From Rhizophlyctis rosea (Eukaryota; Chytridiomycota; Chytridiomycetes; Rhizophlyctidales; Rhizophlyctidaceae), in contig JADGJC010000251.1 in assembly GCA_027596075.1 (NCBI GenBank), positions 28,287 to 54,341 on the forward strand: a DNA stretch of 26,055 nt, read 5' to 3'. The notes beneath the pieces were generated by a model, which did no database searches, had not been told where the DNA came from, and saw only the letters and a program-made list of their open reading frames with translations. The translations under genes were made by a program, and so were the position numbers. Positions 1-10,321 of this stretch are shown here, piece by piece. Numbering within the stretch: the first letter of the stretch is position 1; each line of letters opens with the position of its first letter.

Positions 1-3000
1 CTGGCATGTCGATGCGGACGTGGGAGCGTTGTACCGGGGGTAGTTGACTAGAATGTGGGTAGATGACTTGCGGAGCGTTGTAGAGGGGGAGGGTGCCTCG
101 ACTGGTGGGGGGGGTGGGGGGGGGGGGGGGGGGGCTGGGGGGGTGGGCGGGGGGGTGGTAGGCGTTGGGTGTGGGTTGGGTGTCTACGTCCATTGGCGTG
201 GCGCCTGTGCCGTTTGACGGAGGTGTGGAGGGGAGGTTTGATCCACCTGGTGCGACGAGTTCTGGGCCGTCTTTTCGGATGCGCTTGGGTGATCTATTCG
301 CACAAAGACAAATTTCCATATCAGGAGGCAATCAACATCCACATGCCAAAGAACAAAAACTCACGTCGTCCCATCATCCCCAACAGCCTTCGGCATCGGC
401 GACTGCACCGGCGAAGCCGTCTCATCCTCCCCCCTCTTCCTCTTCTTATTCGCATCCCCATTAACATACCCAACCCCATTCGTAACCGGCGTCCCCGGCC
501 CACTCTCCACAACCTCCAGCCCATTCCCCACACTCTTATCCCTCAACAACCTCGCCCAATTAACCTCCCGATTCGCTTTAATGTCATCCTACACACAAGT
601 AAAAATGAGAAACGTTCAAAAACGGTTGCCCCTTTGGAAAGCCACAACCCCCCAGGAAGCGAAGATCGAAAAACATACCAACAGCTTAGCTCTCAAAGCC
701 GGCCTCAACAACGTCAACGCCAACTCCGGATCCAACCCCCTATAATCATGCAACTCCCCAAATGTCGGCATAAACCTCTCATACTCCGCCGGCCTCACGT
801 AATACAACACAAACTCCAAATAATGCAATATAGTCTTCAGAGCTTTATCTCCCAACCACCCTACAACACTTATATTCTCCCCTCCCATCCCGCTGTCGAA
901 GACAACATCTTGCCGTCGGATGGCAGATAGGACGAGGATATCGCCTAGGACTTTGGATTCGATAAGTGCGCTGGCGAGGCGTAGACCGGATTTACGGTAG
1001 AGTTTGGCACTTTCCTGGCGGAAAGCGCCGCGGCGAAGGATGTCGCCTCCCGCTAGGCCGTCGACTTGTTCGAGTGTTACTTCGTCCAAAAAGACTGTGC
1101 CAATCATTTCTTGCAAAATATCAGAAAGGATTTGCAAATCGTACACCGACCCGTCCGCGATGCGGTTTACGAGGAGGTGGAGTGTAGGTTCCATATCCAC
1201 GCGTTCCTGCTTTTTGAACAGATGCCCCGTGAAAGCGGACATGTTTGTAAACCACGGCGCAAAGGTCATCCTGTCTGGTGCTATGCGCGCGTTGCGGGAG
1301 TCGGAGAGGGAGTCGACAAGGCAGAAGTTTAGGACGTCGAAATCCAGGTCGGAGAGGTATCGAAGGGCTTCAGCGACGAGTTCGATGAAACTGTTGCTGT
1401 CCATGAGGCGGCGGATGATGTAGGTGAAGGTCGTGATGGGGTTGGCGTGGACGACTTTGCCGATTTGGCGGCCGGGTTGTTTGTTGGGGCCGTCGGTTTT
1501 TTTGAGGCGGCTGAAGAGGTAGTTGCAGTCGATTCGACATTGTTCTGCTGCTGCTAACAACTCTGGGACAGACTTGTACTTCTTCTTCCACTCGGCATAC
1601 AGCTGGAAGCGCGTCCGATACGGGAAGATCTTCAAAAGCGCAAAGACCTCGAATGACATTCCCGGATTACACCCCGTCAACGCCAACGCCGGCAAAATGT
1701 GGTCCGCAATGATCGTCAACCAAACCTTCCGGACCACTTCGGGAATGGTACCATTCGGCGCTCGGACCTCCTCCAAATGCGCCCGGGCAATTCTGATCAC
1801 CTTCCCCAACAACCCCATATCCCTGTTGAGATGCACCCCAACATACCCCAACCACATCCGCAACCTTTTCATCGCCGTCATGAGATCCCCACTTTGCGGC
1901 ACACCCTTCGTCCAGCTCTCATAAAAGAAATGCTTGGCGCTTACGGGTCCACTACGACCTAAATGCGGGCGTTCGGTCACTGAACAGCCTTTGGGCGTCA
2001 TGTGGACGCTGTACGCTTTGTCGCATTGCGGAGGCACGCGGTTGGGTAAGGGACGGACTTTTGCGTGGATGGGTTCTAGGTTCCAGTGGATGAGACGCGC
2101 GATGTGTTCGGTTATTTCGGGTGTCATGTCGTTTAGGTAGGGGTATTTGTCGAGGATGGCGAAGGCTGACGCGGTGTCGCCTACGGCTAGGAGAGCGCTG
2201 GTGAGATGTTGCTTTTGGTTGCCGAAAAGTTTTGGTTTGGACTGACGAGATTTTATCGGTAACAAGGGTGAGATTGTGAATTTTCCATTTTGGCTTATCA
2301 GTCAAAACTGTCGTGCACTTACAGCAGTGGGTTGAGCCTTTGCGGACGGCGTCGCACTGTCTTCTCTTCGAACTAGAGATGACGATCCTGACTGATCACT
2401 CAGCAATACGTCTTCCAACCGCTTCCCCTGAATCAAAATTCAAGTCAGCAAAACGTCGATCGTCGTTGCAATCGACATGGGAAACCACCCCCCCCCCCCC
2501 CTATTTCCCCCTAAATGCATACCTGCACACCTCCAAACCTCGGCTGCGGCGGCTTCTTCAACTTGTTCTCATAAACATCATAATCCCTCCGCATCCCCTC
2601 GTCATCCGGCGTAAGATGCGGATACACCACATCCAATCCCACAATCCCCTCCTTAATCAAGACCGCCGCAACATAAAACATTGATGCAGGCGGCGAGCTG
2701 ATCACATCCGGTTGGTTGTAGAAACTGAATTTGAAGGCAAGTAGTTGACTGCATGTGTCGTTTGGGACGTTGACTTCTTTCTCGCGACCGTCAGGGAGTT
2801 TCTCCTTTCGCGTCGTATTGGACCAGTCTTCGTTGGTTTTTAATAGTTTGACGAAGAAATCCCATTGTTCGACGGTGTTTGCTATGAAGAGGTCGAGAAT
2901 AAGGTCGAGAACGCGGTTTGGATCCAGGAAGAATTGGCCTATCAAGTTGATGATGATGCGCTGTGCTTTTTGTACGCCCGTTTCCACTGTTTTTCTCCGT

Positions 3001-4212
3001 ACTTCTGCGGCGCTTTCGCGTGTTGATTTCCGATCCTGGGCGTAAACTTCGTTCGCGGCTAGAGGCAGGCAGTTGAAAACTTCGACGAGGAGTTTGGAGT
3101 ATCCCTCGGTTTCTTCGCGGAGGAGGTTGAATTTCGTTTGGGTATATTTGTCTTTTGTGCGGATGCGGGCTATCATGCGCTCCATTTGAGTGAAGTTTCG
3201 TACACCGACGTCTGTCATGCTTTCGTCCAGTCGCTCTTTTACTAGGTCAGATGTGAGAACATTTTGTTTCTGTGATTGTTTATCAAGGTATGATTAGCAT
3301 TGAATTGCGCTCGGCATTCGCATACCCTTCTATCTTCCTTCTCCTGCATCTCCGGAATCATTCAGAGAGGCTCAATCACCATCACACTCACGCATCCCAT
3401 TTCAACCCACCACCCACCCAACCCACCACCTACCCCAGTCCCAACCCCTTCACTCCTCCTTCCCCTCCCCATCCCCCAAGACCCCTGCCACCCACCCATC
3501 TGTTTCACTTCGCTCAAGGAGGCAAACTATGTGCTGCGCGCATTCCTTCAGCCAGCTTCGCGCCAGACTATGCGCTCCGCGCACTCCTTTAGCCAGCTTC
3601 GCTGGCCTATCTGTACTCAAGCCTCTTCCTCTCCCAAAGCCAAATCCAACTAACGACAACTCACCAAAAGTTCTTTCACAAACGCAACATAGTGCTGCCT
3701 GTGCGAAGGCCCCATCCTCCCAGCATACGAAGTCTTATTCACGACGTTCCCACTATCAGGATCTTCCTCCCGCACGGAGACCGCACTAGGCATGGTATAC
3801 GTCTCGATGATATGCAGCGTGTCCGCCAGCATGGAGGCAAGGTCAGTCTGATCTTCCGAGTTGAGGACATCGTTGTTTGCGGTTTTTGCGTGTGTATAGA
3901 GTTCGGTTAGGAATGCGGCGGCGTTGGAGGGTGTTAGGGAGTTGTTGAGGACTGCGGATGTGAGGTCGTGGAGGAGAGCGCGGAGGAAGCGGTGTCTGGT
4001 GGGTTGATCGGGTGTTTGTGAGGGGTGGAGGTAGGGGAGGGTGGTTTTGAGACTGAGGAAGGTTTCAACGACAAGTCAGATTAAGTGTCAGGACTGCGAG
4101 TACATTCAGGGTGTTTTCTGATACGAATACGTGGTTCAACTCACAGTGTTGCTTTCCCGTTTTGTGCCCAAGCCTGGAGCACCTGAGGGGTGATAGCGGT
4201 AGGCGGAATCAT
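1..4212 (-). CDS. THO2: THO complex subunit 2 (THOC2/Tho2), partial: C-terminal part beyond left edge
   Basis: Large scaffold of the nuclear THO/TREX complex, which couples transcription elongation to mRNA export. Inferred exons (minus): 4212-4145, 4052-3665, 3269-2523, 2427-2323, 2241-679, 588-365, 293 to the edge; all phases agree. At least 1,129 codons are visible; fungal and animal homologues are longer. Family landmarks: an N terminus with QVLQAWAQNGKATLL, FNLLREETEGYSKL near residues 199-212, the segment FFLDPNRVLDLILDLF, FPYRTRFQLYAEWKKKY near 642-658, and the hallmark RQIGKVVHANP near 694. After about residue 957 the conserved N-terminal and Thoc2 regions give way to a disordered Ser/Pro/Thr linker with basic clusters (KKRKR, KRIRK) and a polyproline run; the THOC2 C-terminal domain should lie off-window. 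The start at 4212 is the first ATG after an in-frame TAA, but an upstream exon is possible. The TGA at 363-361 is read as part of a GTGAGT donor, because the frame reopens after the next acceptor and stays open to the edge. Confidence 0.93.
3270..3664 (-). repeat. Oversized THO2 intron 2 with a 41-bp tandem duplication
   Basis: This intron is 395 bp; the other five introns of the gene are 71-95 bp. Its plus strand is very C-rich (about 3380-3500, CCCACCCACC-like). It contains two direct copies of a roughly 41-bp unit, at 3526-3566 and 3567-3607, both starting ACTATG and sharing AGCCAGCTTCGC, with about four differences in the first 36 positions. The second copy includes the hairpin GCCAGC-TTC-GCTGGC. 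The flanking exons join in phase (KELL then KQNVLTSDL), so the element sits cleanly inside the intron. It may be an inserted mobile or introner-like sequence, or a local expansion. Confidence 0.7.
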
Positions 4213-5397
4213 GCTTATTGCACCGGTGAAGTGTTACCCGGGGAGTTGCAGCCAGTGGTTTGAGAACTATGCTTGAGTGGTCGATAGCAGATAGAGTGTT
4301 GGCGATAGTGCCGCCCGCTAGTATCCAAGTTAGAATATGTCCATCTTCGTGAGAAGATTGCCCGTCGAGGAGAAATGGGGGGAGTTTCAATTGGGATGAG
4401 CGCAGCAGATGGGTGAGAGAGGTCATCAAGCTGTATGACGTATCATGAGTCATCCGTAAGCCACATTTGCCTGGTCAAAGACTTCTTTTCACTTTGGTCG
4501 ACTCCCCCCTTTTCTTTTTCTGCGATACACTCCATATGCTCCAACAGTGAACCTCTGTATTTACCTGTCCCCTACTGATCGTGAACGACAGTGAGGGGCA
4601 GCGAGGCATACCACCGTCTGGATATGTGATCGACACGGCACAATCCAACTCAGGCATGCGCTAGCCACCTACCCGTTCAATTGTCCACGTGGGGAAGGGT
4701 GTGAGGCCCGACGTCCATAGACCACGGCCCGCTTACACCTCAAGTCGACGAGAAATAAGGGTATTATTGGGGAAGAACTTGTGCATCACACAAATCATCC
4801 CAGTGTCGTTCATATGCGAAGACCGGAAGTACAACACGTCGTGTTCTTCAAGTTCACGATTCCATGCGGCCCAACTTGCTTCTATTACCCATTATACCGA
4901 TGGGGAAACGCGCAAAACTTACAGGCTGGGACTGAACGTTGAATATTACCACCCACCCACGAAGCTGGTGCTTTAGCCCACCAGTCATCATTCCATGACT
5001 GATTGGGTCATTCTACCCAGCAAGATTTCACACATATGGTTCTCGCCAGTCCCGATAATTTGCTCCCACTACAACTACCATGCTATGTGCGCTGGCATCG
5101 TTAATTGGGGGCACTCGTTATTCAATATTGCGCAACACCTTGACGCATCAATTCAAATTTCCATCTTCTTCAAAAATTGCATCGGCTTATGGCCTTTCAC
5201 CGACTCACACCATCATTTTCCGCACACGGATACAGAGACCGACTCGGACTTCACCGACTTTCCAATTTTCCCATCAAACCCTTGCTGGGTGCCTATAAAT
5301 CCCAAAGCGGCTGTACATCTAATCTTGATGCCGAACCATCTTGTGCAGCGTGGACTTCCTATGGACGTTCTATGGGCCATTAGCCGCGCCTGTGGCC

Positions 5398-5428
5398 GCC
5401 AGAAAATCTCCGTCCACAATTTTCTGGC
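5398..5428. repeat. 10-bp perfect inverted repeat, 11-nt spacer
   Basis: Arms GCCAGAAAAT (5398-5407) and ATTTTCTGGC (5419-5428) around an 11-nt spacer. It lies about 300 bp upstream of the TATA box of the downstream small gene, so it could be a dimeric transcription-factor site, but no factor can be named from the sequence. Confidence 0.6.
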
Positions 5429-5730
5429 TCGGATTGTAACACAAACCCCTAGCAACGCCTTTTGACAGGCCAGTGCAAAAAACGCCTCTCGGCACAGAAT
5501 GTCCGGTTGTGCCGAAATGAAAAATTCCAGTCGCCAAAACGTCATCACATTCTCGGCCAATAAAATCTCTTTTTCAGGCCATTGATCATCTCTGGCCTGG
5601 CTGACTCATACCCGCACAGGCCGAAATTTTCATCGAGTGGCCCTGCTGCGCGGCCCATTTCACCACTTTTTTGCGACACTGCCAGGGTTATGAGATCTGA
5701 GCAAACGGGAGGCGGAAAGGAGGGCAGACT

Positions 5731-5740
5731 TATATAAAGC
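5731..5740 (+). promoter_or_regulatory. TATA box of the mitochondrial microprotein gene
   Basis: TATATAAAGC matches the TATA consensus closely and is followed by a pyrimidine-rich stretch (about 5741-5780, CTTATCTTATCTTTTCCCCC), the usual arrangement at strongly expressed or inducible ascomycete promoters. The ATG of the small gene is about 185 bp downstream, implying a leader of roughly 150 nt. Confidence 0.65.
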
Positions 5741-5924
5741 AGCTCTTATCTTATCTTTTCCCCCTCTCTTCGTTTCCTCCGACACAATCACATCCCGATA
5801 TCAAAACGCGACTTTTACCAAAAAGCCCCTGCCTTCATTAATCGCATTCCGCATCACACATCCTACGCGGCGCCTACACAACACGCAACATACCCCTTCC
5901 ACCAACACAAACACAAATACAACC

Positions 5925-6104
5925 ATGTTCGCAACAACCACCCGCACATTCGTCCGCTACGCATCCGCCTCCGCACCCGTCGTCCGCTCCGCAACAGCAC
6001 AACGGACAAATACGGCGATGAACTTCATACGGAGGCCGTGGAGGGTTTTGGCTTTGGGGGGTGGGGCTGCCATTACGGCGCAAATTATTAGTGAGATTCA
6101 TTAG
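5925..6104 (+). CDS. Small (59 aa) probable mitochondrial membrane protein, uncharacterised
   Basis: I do not recognise this protein. It reads MFATTTRTFVRYASAS at the start and ends ITAQIISEIH. The first 45 residues are rich in Arg, Ser, Thr and Ala with no acidic residue, a classic mitochondrial presequence composition. Residues about 40-56 (RVLALGGGAAITAQII) form one short hydrophobic, Gly/Ala-rich segment that could span the inner membrane, and the only acidic residue is near the C terminus. The start codon has a good context (CAACC before ATG), and a canonical TATA box and pyrimidine tract lie upstream. Codons favour C in the third position, especially in the first half, like the secure genes here. 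It is below usual ORF cut-offs and easily missed. A spliced longer form cannot be excluded. Confidence 0.6.
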   Translation: MFATTTRTFVRYASASAPVVRSATAQRTNTAMNFIRRPWRVLALGGGAAITAQIISEIH

Positions 6105-8492
6105 AGGGGTGAGCTTTATGTAGTTCCACAGGAGGGTCTTGTATAAGGTTATTACTTCTATGTATTGGGGCTTGGTAACCGGCGGGAGGGGGGAGGGAGG
6201 AAGGGAACATACCCGGACGGCGTGGGGAGGCAGGGGGAAAGGCGCATCGGTACTCATCTTCACTCGACATTTATATTAGCATCTTGCATTTAGCATAGCA
6301 TAACATTGCATAGCAATAGTCATTGATCATATATGTGTTAATGATTAGCTTATACCATCACGTTTGGGTTGTTAGAAACCATAAACAGTCCAGCATCGTC
6401 TTTTTTTTTCTGCAGAACTTGTTTGAGCGCGTTGTGTTGAGTTGGCTTGTTTGACGTCCTGGTGCTGCGGTGATGACGGGTCGTAGGATGACCTGTTTTT
6501 GCATTGCAAGTGAAGCAGTTGGGAGTAGTGGGCTTGTATCGGCAAAGGGGTTCCATGGTATTACATGGGTCGTAATGGTGAGAGATGTGGATGGACGGCA
6601 GCTTTCGCATGGGGAAGGGCTGGTCGCTGTAGGTAGAAGGCCTTCGTCGTACGGCTGTATTCGTTTTTGATCCCTTCAGACTTGCAATTTTGCTTCATCC
6701 CGCTTCCACATAATGGACCTTCAACAAGTGATCCCGAATGTGTGGGAGTGATCTGGGGAAGTGCACTCGACTAGAAGCGAAAGATAGGACAATCTCTAAC
6801 GCCCATTCCAAATTCCGACATCCAGAATATCTTGATTTGGAGGGTCATACGCCCGAGACCCGTCGCCTTGACCATTCTGCATACCACCGTCAACTGACTT
6901 TCAAATTCCCCACTCTACTTGTTCGAACCTCGATGGTCGCTTCTTTTTTGGAGAAGTTGGGCTCGATCAACATCATAATAGCACATGCTAGTAAGCAAAT
7001 GCACGCGCCGGACGCTTTATTAAAGCCCTTGCGAAGCGCTTGGAATAAGCCACTTGATTCAAGTGAAATGATGATGCAATGGAGGCAAAGTGTCTTCCCG
7101 GCATTTCAATGAAATGCGGGATGGGCACTTTGCACAAAATTTGCGTGTCCTACAATGTATAGAACCGCCGTACAAGCGCTTATGCAGGATAAGGCCTTAT
7201 CCGACGGTGCCTTGTTTTTGGGAAGAACGCAATCCGCCTCACTGTCTACTGGGGTCCTCAAATCAGGTCCGGCGACTGCTGTTGCTGAATGCTGGACGAA
7301 ATAGACCGCATGCAAAGTGATATGACTCTTTTCACTTTTGGGCATTTTTGCCACAATGGTAACGTCCGGCAGTCAGCAACCGGTAAAATCTCCTTCTCAC
7401 GTGCTGGATGCTGGATGCTGTATGCCGGACGTGGCTCAGCCAGCCAATCAAAAGTTGTCCGGCAGTTCTGCAACACTCACTTGCCGAGCATATTTAAGGT
7501 CCCCATAAGCGCCGGTTCCTATGCCAAAGTATTGTGTTTGGTCCCAGTTCCCTGCACGAGCTGCTGAATAACTGAAAGTTTGGTAACGATTTGTGGCAAT
7601 TTACTTTGGCAGGGTGGGGCCTTCCATCAGGGATCAATGAAGTTGGTATGCGGGGTATGTAACCGTGGAAGAGAGAGTACAGATCTTTTGAAGACAGGGG
7701 AATGTCCATGTCGGAACATCATGATGTATTTTGTAGTTGGACATGATTTGCCATCACGTAGTGGGAGCAAGCATGTCGGCCAAACCTGTGAAGAACCCCT
7801 TTTTAGGGAGGTTGTTGTATGGAGAAGCTTATGAAACGGACAAGCTGGGCATGTCTGACCTTTTTGTCCCCGTCAATTGGCATTGCTTGTGCCTTGAAGC
7901 TCCGGATGACGAACCAAATGTGAGGGGTTGGAGTGTCAATGCGTAGCGGCGACAGCGGGAATCCTTCGCATTTCGATGATATGGAAGTGGACATCTCATT
8001 GGCACACTTGTTGATCCTTGAGCATTGAGAAGTGCGGATTTCACAGATGTGACAATATTTTGACTTCACATGAATAGAGTGAATAGGTGGGAAACACTGA
8101 AACAAAGTGTGCATCTGCCACACGCATGCGTACGCAAGCCCCTCGCATTCCTTGGTGGCACAGTCACAACGCACGGGCTGGCCTGTCGTGTCACACAACC
8201 GGGGCAACGGTCGTTTCGCCCAATGCCTTGCGCGCCTTGCATTCCCTCCGGCTCCTCAAAATCATCCTCTCTTCTGCTCTTCTTCACTTCTCTTGGACTG
8301 TTGGACACGTTGCCAAGAACACTTATTGCCAATTCGATAGCATCGCTCCTACAATATCTTTTTGGATTGCCCCAAAATCAAAATACACCACCCATGAACC
8401 AAGTGAGCAAGTGAGCTTAGCAATTCACAATACATGTTATTTAAATCCTATTAATCGTCCAGCACAGCGCGTCAGGGGTTCATATCTGTCAA
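6105..8492. other. Intergenic stretch without a convincing gene; contains repeat copy A
   Basis: The ORFs here are at most about 155 codons, overlap one another in several frames, and show no domain or sensible splice model. The stretch holds repeat copy A (6271-6430), a short ATGCTGGATGCTGGATGCTG direct repeat near 7400-7425, a TATA-like CATATTTAAGG near 7487 with no ORF behind it, and, at the right end, the presumptive promoter of the HET gene with TTATTTAAAT at 8437-8446. Confidence 0.5.
6271..6430. repeat. Dispersed repeat, copy A
   Basis: An AT-rich stretch built from TAGCAT/AGCATAGCA words, then a shared 21-nt exact match to copy B (6347-6367, containing CTTATACCATCACGTTTGG), then a T9 tract (about 6402-6410) followed by a similar TTGTTT word. 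Copy B (11203-11375) has the same order: AGCAT words, ATAGTCA, AATGAT, exact 21-mer, poly-T, TTGTTT. Overall similarity is moderate with indels. It could be the remnant of a transposable element or a duplicated gene 3' flank. Confidence 0.6.
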
Positions 8493-10321
8493 ATGTTGGC
8501 TGGGCAAACAAGCGAACCCAAAAAGCCCGCCGAGACTCTCGGTCGTCAAGATAGTTGGCAGCTTGGGGAATATGAGGTCGTCGTTAGTGGCTTGATCAAC
8601 ATCGAAAGCAACTGCACTTCTGAAACCCGGCTCGCAGCTGGTATTCAGGTCACCCCGTTTATCGCCATCTCCCATACCTGGCCTTCCTCCGAGTGTACTT
8701 TGCTTCCCACGAACTCCACAGACGTCCCTGCTGCAAAAACCCTCACTCAGTCGACCCTCCCAACCACCGACCTTGCTACATCCAATCAGACGGTTGATGG
8801 CATCTTACAAAACTGTTCCCCATGGTGCAGCGCTATTTATGAGAAAGCCAAAGAAGCAGTAGCGGCATACAACCTCCAACGCGGCGCTTCCCTCGAACAC
8901 GTTTGGATCGACTTCCTCTGTGTCGATCAAACCAACCCCGCTGCCATTGCTGAGGCCACAAACACCATGGGCTATGTCTACCACTGTGCTGTGGCGACAG
9001 TGGTCATGACTAAAGGGGAGACCTGCATTGATGATTTACGGTGGTATGGACGGCGGTGGACCCTGCAGGAAGCTAGGTTGGCGAAAGAATTATGGTTTTT
9101 TGATGGTGTGACTTTGAGGAATGAGGGGAGTATGGAGGTTAGGCATCAAAGCAGGTGGGATAGAATTAGGCAGACAACGGCCTGGAGGGCGGCGGATGCA
9201 TTTCAAGAGTCAGCTGCTAGAGAGGGCGGATGGGGTCTCGACGACATTTTTTGTGTGAGGACCCTGGTGCCGGGATTGCTCGAGTTGCGGATTACGTACA
9301 ATAAACCGAGGGCGGCGATCCTGCACGAAGTGTATGCTAGACTTGCGGCGGCGGGGGACTATTCTTGGGTATCGGATGGGCCGCGAAGTAGTGAGGTGGG
9401 GTTGAACGCCACTCCGAGGACATTCGGGGAGTGGGGCCATTCCTTGGAATTGGCTAATATAGCATTAGCAGAGTTCGTCACCGGGATGGGATTGAGGATG
9501 AACTGTACAGGTCAACTTGCGACTTCTTCCGATCTATCCTTTTTTCTGTCGAGTAATGCCTTGAGAGTGAGAGAAGACGAGGGTCCACAAACTTCCGTGC
9601 CCTTCCTTCCACACGACTTCTACGACTTTGGAAACCAGACCGATGATCGCTCAAATGTAACTATGTCGCCTATACGAGCGATGTCATGGTTGCAAACATG
9701 CAGGGAGAAGCTCGGATATCCCAAAGCAGAAGAAAACGTTTATTTGGAGTGGGGAAGACTCTCCCCAACTGACTATATTAGGAAGTAAGTTCTTCAGTCT
9801 TATTTCACTTCCTAGTTTGTCAGCAGGCTCTCATGCAACCATATTTCTGTAGGTACTTCAAAAAGATGAGCACCCAATACGGCAAGTCATACGCATGGTT
9901 GAGTTGGTTGGACCTCCGCACACGGTTGCTACCCGTCGAAAAATACCTGCGCAAACTCGTTGCACAACACAATCCGGAATCAATCAAACATGTCGTGAAT
10001 CTCCTATCCTTGATCGCGCAAACATATGGAGACCGTCCACAACATCAAGCTAGAATCATTCTTTGCGGGTCGTTCTACGTGTTGGTTCTTCCCGATGCGA
10101 TTCCTACGGATATTTGTGTCGGGTGCGTGTCCGATCCTGCGCGGATCATGCAAGATGGAATTAAAGTCGTGCCGCTGTACGTGGTGGATGGGCAGCTGAA
10201 GATTGCTCGGTGGACGTCGGTGTGTAGTGTTTTGCCTAAGCATATTTTGGCGGCGGTACCGGTGTTTTACACTGATACTATTGATGGGCCGCGGTTTGCG
10301 TCTGCTTGGGTGGTTGGTTAG
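8493..10321 (+). CDS. HET-domain (heterokaryon incompatibility) protein 1
   Basis: Two exons, 8493-9784 and 9853-10321, with a 68-bp intron (donor GTAAGT, acceptor TTTCTGTAG). The joined reading gives 586 aa (IR-K-YFKKMSTQYG). The HET domain covers about residues 55-260 with its known blocks: FIAISHTW (56-63), VWIDFLCVDQT (137-147) followed by MGYVYHCAVATVVM, RRWTLQE (187-193) and GLDDIFCVRTL (248-258). HET proteins act in fungal allorecognition and can trigger cell death after fusion of unlike strains; many have unknown partners. Oddities: the usual Gly after SHTW is Pro here, and a Ser/Thr-rich insert of about 60 residues separates the first two blocks. The C-terminal 300 residues match nothing I recognise. 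The start is the first ATG of the open frame; a TATA-like TTATTTAAAT lies about 50 bp upstream. Confidence 0.9.

Larger units (their letters stand above)
4213..5924. promoter_or_regulatory. Divergent intergenic region between THO2 and the mitochondrial microprotein gene
   Basis: About 1.7 kb with no convincing gene. The ORFs here (for example about 4995-5465 plus) have no recognisable domains and irregular composition. The right third looks regulatory: a perfect 10-bp inverted repeat at 5398-5428, two copies of GCCGAAAT (5511-5518 and 5620-5627), several GGCC-containing words, a CCAAT-like GCCAATAAAA near 5557, and a TATA box at 5731. I see no TATA box for THO2, as is common for housekeeping genes. 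Confidence 0.5.

Noticed and set aside
361..363. In-frame TGA in THO2 as the true stop codon
   Set aside because: It overlaps a GTGAGT donor; a good acceptor follows after 71 bp and the frame then stays open to the window edge with a compositionally matching disordered linker, while the conserved THOC2 C-terminal domain is still missing.
169..930. 253-codon plus ORF antisense to THO2
   Set aside because: A shadow of the THO2 coding strand, rich in Pro/Arg/His/Ile as expected for an antisense frame.
4995..5465. 156-codon plus ORF in the THO2/microprotein divergent region
   Set aside because: Low-complexity, no domain, poor codon pattern, and it overlaps promoter-like elements.
6900..6945. 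GGTTCGA-type word suggesting a tRNA B box (also near 25420)
   Set aside because: No matching A box, acceptor stem or cloverleaf could be built around either word on either strand.
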